Part shown: one piece after another, positions 60,540-64,000 of the stretch
Position numbering within the stretch: the first letter of the stretch is position 1
Layout of the letters: every line of letters starts with the position of its first letter
NCBI GenBank assembly: GCA_029582155.1
Contig: CM055901.1
Location: 24,957,657 to 25,021,656, forward strand
DNA from: Panopea generosa
Lineage: Eukaryota > Mollusca > Bivalvia > Adapedonta > Hiatellidae
DNA length: 64,000 nucleotides
Direction: 5' to 3'
The notes under the pieces: generated by a model
The model's input: the letters and a program-made list of their open reading frames with translations, nothing else
The model's database searches: none
Told to the model about the DNA's origin: nothing
Position numbers and translations under genes: made by a program

Positions 60540-61380
60540 TCTAATATACAGTAATTGTATAAGTGATGAAGCTTCAAGTACCATGTCTTCATTCAAACTC
60601 AATTTACTTAATTAAATGAAAATATCTTACAGCAGAATAACGTTTGAAAGTGCAAAATCTCAGTGCATAACGGTATAACAATAAGGAGTGAGAATTACAG
60701 GAAGTGATAAAACAGAAAATGACTATATACTGTATAATATAACCCTAAGGCTAGCCATGCATCTATGCATCATCACAAATCTTAATTAAGAAAATATAAC
60801 AAAAACACAAAATATTTGACAGCATTATCATTTTTGTCAAAATAAGAAAACCTGTGACTAAGGACTTATTCAATGTGGCATTGAAAAGAAACTTTAAATT
60901 TAAATTAATAATTTACACATACAGAGTTATATAAATTTTGGAAGAATTGAGGTTTATCGATTGCTACAAAATAAATATAGGAAAAGCTTTCCAATTATAT
61001 CTTATAACATTTAAAGTAAAGTAGAACATGTAATTATATAGACGAACAACACTGTCACACTACTGCGTATACAACAGAAGACATGATGACATTAACACAA
61101 CACGTCTTGACTATTGCATACTAGTATCATAAATATCAGGTTTCATAGCTCCAAATAATCCATATTATATAACTACATATAACACATTACCAGGTAAGTT
61201 CAAGTAAAATTTGAGTAGTATAGGTGAGTTAAGTTTATATTATTTATTAACCTGAACCAAGAAACACATTAACAATTGAGTTTTATCAACAGTAAACTTT
61301 AAAGCTTGAGTTACTAACAGATTTTTTGTAAATTGCACATCCCAGAAAGGATATTAAACACACATTTAAAATTAAGGGCA
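60540..61380. other. Non-coding stretch, nothing recognised
   Basis: I looked here for the missing upstream ACSS2 exon (expected 'PMIPE...ACARIGA..S.V' block) on the minus strand and did not find it. Confidence 0.5.
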
Positions 61381-61390
61381 GGTGTTACAG

Positions 61391-61730
61391 TTATTTCAAC
61401 AGATGTTATAGGTTATATAATTAGTAGGGGCAGACCTTAAACTCAGTATAAATCCAACAATAACTGGCAAAAAAGCCTTAGGATTCTTTACTCCATATGC
61501 ATTTTAACTGGACTCTTCCAAACTCAAAAGATACACATAGTCAATTTCCATGAATATAGACATTTTACCTATTTATTCTGATAAAGAAGAAAACAGTTCA
61601 AAACCTGTTCTTATTGCTCGTTACAAGCAATCAGAACTGGTTCTACACTGTTTTCAAAAGCCTTCTATATTAGGTGTTCAAAGGTATCCATATGAAGTAA
61701 AAGGTTAACCAAGAAAACTTGCACAGTGAG
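61391..61730 (-). mobile_element. SINE family B split by a TTAA-type MITE
   Basis: The SINE body (TTTCAACAGATGTTATAGGT, GGGGCAGACCTTAAACTCAG, CAATAACTGGCAAA) stops near 61477. The sequence of the TTAA MITE family follows (TTCTTTACTCCATATGC to ATATGAAGTAAAAGGTTAA, about 61478-61708). SINE head sequence then resumes (GTGAGAGGTAAGTGAATTTG) and runs straight into the array at 61722. Confidence 0.65.
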
Positions 61731-62151
61731 AGGTAAGTGAATTTGAGACTGCCGCTGGGACTACCCAGTGAGAGGTAAGTGATTTTGAGACTGCCCTGGG
61801 GACTGCCCAGTGAGAGGTAAGTAATCTTGAGACTGCCCCCTGGGAATACCCAGTGAGAGGTAAGTTATCTTGAGACTGCCCTGGGGACTACCCAGTGAGA
61901 GGTTAGTAATCTTGAGACTGCCCCTAGGGACTACCCAGTGAGAGGTAAGTAATCTTGAGACTGCCCTAAGGGACTACCCAGTGAGAGGTAAGTAATCTTG
62001 AGACTGCCCCCTGGGACTACCCAGTGAGAGGTAAGTTATCTTGAGACTGCCCCGGGGACTACCCAGTGAGAGGTAAGTGATTTTGAGACTGCCCCGGGGA
62101 CTACCCAGTGAGTGGTAAGTAATCTTGAGACTGCCCCGGGGACTACCCAGT
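61722..62151. repeat. 42-43 bp minisatellite derived from a SINE head, about 10 copies
   Basis: The unit is CCCAGTGAGAGGTAAGTAAT followed by CTTGAGACTGCCCCTGGGGA and CTA. GTGAGAGGTAAGTGAT plus TTGAGAC is exactly the internal segment of the tRNA-like head of SINE family B (compare 23918-23938 and 60141-60165), and the array sits where the SINE head should be. Confidence 0.85.
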
Positions 62152-62405
62152 ACCGAAGATCCACAATAACTACAAAAGAAAGACCTCACGTGTACATATC
62201 ATGCATGTTATCAATGAAGGACAAACACAACATGAGTTATCTTTAGATACGGTCATCTTCAACTACAAAAACAATCACTTCCCAAAAGATAAAAAACTAG
62301 AATGTTTCTGTATCGTACATGGGAATGAACCCATCCTCATGTGCTGAATCAGTCAAATTAATGTTAATTCAGAACACTTTGCATTTTCACTAGGGCCATC
62401 CTTAA

Positions 62406-63195
62406 ACAAGAGGGCCAAGATGGCCCTATATCGCTCATCTGACTGACCTTGAAACACCCAACTTAAGTAGATTATATAATACATGTACACTCAAAATTCC
62501 AGAAAAAACACGATGGGCCAGTAGTTAGAATTTTTTATTTGTTTTGAAGATGTAACAGATGCATAGAAGAGTTCAAACTTGGTTGAGGTTCATCCATGGT
62601 AAATGTCAGTGAAATTACATTGAAATCAGGTCAGTAGATTCTGACAAGAAGGCTTCTGGTGTTTTTACTATAGCTGCCTTTATAGTAAACTAGCACCACA
62701 CTGTGGCGGTCATGTTTTTTAACAAATCAAAACAGCTTGAACAAACTTGGTAAAGGGTCACCCAAGGAACATTTCTGCGAATTGTTTTAAAATCAATCCA
62801 GTGGTTTCTGACAAGAAGATTTTTCAAGTTTTTACTATAGCTTAAATGGTGAACTAACCCTACCCCATGGTCGCTATGTTTTTTGACGAATCACTTCGTT
62901 TTGAACAAACTTGGTGAAAGGTCCTCCAAGGAACATTTCTGTGAAATTAATTTTAAAATCGAGCCAGTAGTTTCTGACAAGAAGATTTTTTTAAGTTTTT
63001 ACTAATTAAACTTGTCCTGCCCCTGGCGGCCATGTTTTTTGACAAATCAAGATGGCTTGTGAAGTTATATCAAAACTGGCCCAGTGGTTTCAGAAGAGAA
63101 GTTGTTAGAAGCTAAAAGTTAACGACGGAAGACAGACGACGGTCACCAGACGATCACAAAAGCTCACGTGTGCCTTCGGCTCATGTGAGCTAAAA
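62406..63195 (+). mobile_element. Tandem-core element with ACAAGAG start and AGCTAAAAA end
   Basis: Starts AACAAGAGGGCCAAGATGGC. The core holds three copies of a ~170-bp repeat (GGCGGTCATGTTTTTTAACA, GAACAAACTTGGTAAAGGG, TTTCTGACAAGAAGATTTTT). It ends in ACGACGGTCACCAGACGATC, the hairpin AGCTCACGTGTGCCTTCGGC / TCATGTGAGCT, and AAAAA. Organisation matches the pearl-like elements at 770 and 31000 although the core is different. Confidence 0.7.
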
Positions 63196-63344
63196 ATATA
63201 TTGTTTGCCCTGCTCCTACCTACTCACTCAAAACTGCAGCTACCCATACTTTTTTATTGACTTTCTACGCATTTGAATTATTTTTTCATGATTTCTGTCC
63301 ATTTTTCTTTAAAATGACTGCAAAATCAAAATTTGGCAAAAAAA

Positions 63345-63485
63345 AAAATCATCTACCTACTTACCAACATGAAAAATACTGGGTTGGAGCACAGCAAACA
63401 AATATTTTTTTAAGAATGGCCCTACCTACCCACATTAAAAATACTGGGTTGGAGCACTGCAAACAAGTATTTTTTTAAGGATGGT
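63345..63485. repeat. ~75-bp direct repeat, 2 copies
   Basis: AAAAATACTGGGTTGGAGCA, CAGCAAACAAATATTTTTTT and a CCTACCTACC-type block occur twice in order. A related decayed version may precede it from 63205. Confidence 0.7.
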
Positions 63486-64000
63486 CTGGTGAAGAACTCA
63501 TAACAACCTATACAAAAAAGCAATATAAATTATTCACATGTTAAAAACAAATAACCTACCTTGCAAACAATGCCAGGACCATTTATTTTAAGGAAGTTGG
63601 GATGTCACTATAGTGGAAGGTGTGGAGGTGGGGGGGGGGGATCAACCTACAAGGTCAAAGCTAGAAAAGTCTCATTAAACTTATTCAGTTAAAGGTTAAC
63701 ATTTGTGGAAAACAAATTCTCTCAACTGTGCAGCGACCCAAGTTGTGATTGCGTTTTATACCAAAACATCTGTCATTATAATTATATCAGATAACAAACT
63801 TGGATAAAATCTTGCACGCAATAAAATCAATACCCACACTAGCTTTGATCATATCTGAACATGCCATATAAAACTATTTCATACAAGGATATTGGAAGAA
63901 CTAGAACTGATGGATATTCCCCGAAAAGTGTTTGACTGCGTAATTAACCTTCCTTCTATACTGTTTAATGATATATTCCGCAGACAAACACAAACAACCA
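63486..64000. other. Non-coding stretch, nothing recognised
   Basis: Contains a G run at 63632-63641. No ACSS2-like exon or other gene was recognised up to the window end. Confidence 0.5.

Noticed and set aside
1-64000. Retrovirus-like, LTR or Polinton-like elements
   Set aside because: No long direct terminal repeats, primer-binding-like sites, or capsid, integrase or envelope blocks were recognised on either strand.
58559-64000. Upstream ACSS2 exon in the remaining window
   Set aside because: No minus-strand match to the expected preceding block was found next to a suitable donor, so the 5' exons are taken to lie outside the window.

Overview
The window looks like a piece of an AT-rich bivalve mollusc genome, probably a heterodont clam. 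The reasons are the vertebrate-like intron/exon structure, the tRNA-derived SINEs, many small palindromic DNA transposons, 'pearl'-like tandem-core elements of the kind described in bivalves, and an exceptional load of minisatellites. The species call is inference; only the sequence features were seen. No retrovirus-like, LTR or Polinton-like element was recognised.

There is one clear protein-coding gene, on the minus strand. It is the 3' part of an ACSS2-type acetyl-CoA synthetase (acetate-CoA ligase). Twelve exons between 58558 and 28686 join in phase through GT/AG sites into 511 codons plus a stop. This covers the AMP-forming adenylation domain from the 'GFSAESL' block to the C-terminus, including the [10 protein letters not shown]-loop, the WQTETGG and TGD motifs, the ITGRIDD hinge and the PKTRSGK catalytic lysine. 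About 180-190 N-terminal residues are expected from exons beyond position 64000; none was found between 58559 and 64000. The introns span about 30 kb and are filled with repeats.

Layout. 1-3055: a pearl-like element and a LINE 3' end. 3055-10520: a ~63-bp satellite array of roughly 110 units with a SINE in its edge. 10690-11185: an 84-bp tandem repeat. 12147-12941: a hAT-like element with a perfect 8-bp target-site duplication and a minisatellite-filled palindrome. 14038-15103: a decayed LINE carrying a small SINE. 15715-16860: a 26-bp minisatellite with a 4-unit higher-order pattern. 16930-25457: intergenic SINEs and MITEs. 25458-27358: a 34-bp minisatellite. 28686-58558: the ACSS2-like gene, whose introns carry a stack of nested DNA transposons (32103-34530), ~635-bp repeats (35208-37050), 52-, 26-, 29- and 65-bp arrays, and many MITEs and SINEs. 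58559-64000: upstream intron or flank with SINEs, a SINE-derived minisatellite and another tandem-core element.

The most interesting structure is in the repeats. Several tandem-core families share the same short termini. One Tigger/pogo-like deletion derivative keeps a transposase C-terminus with a PCNA-binding-type motif. A three-level nest of DNA transposons has clean TA duplications. A minisatellite appears to have been born from the tRNA head of a SINE. None of these amounts to a new multi-gene system.
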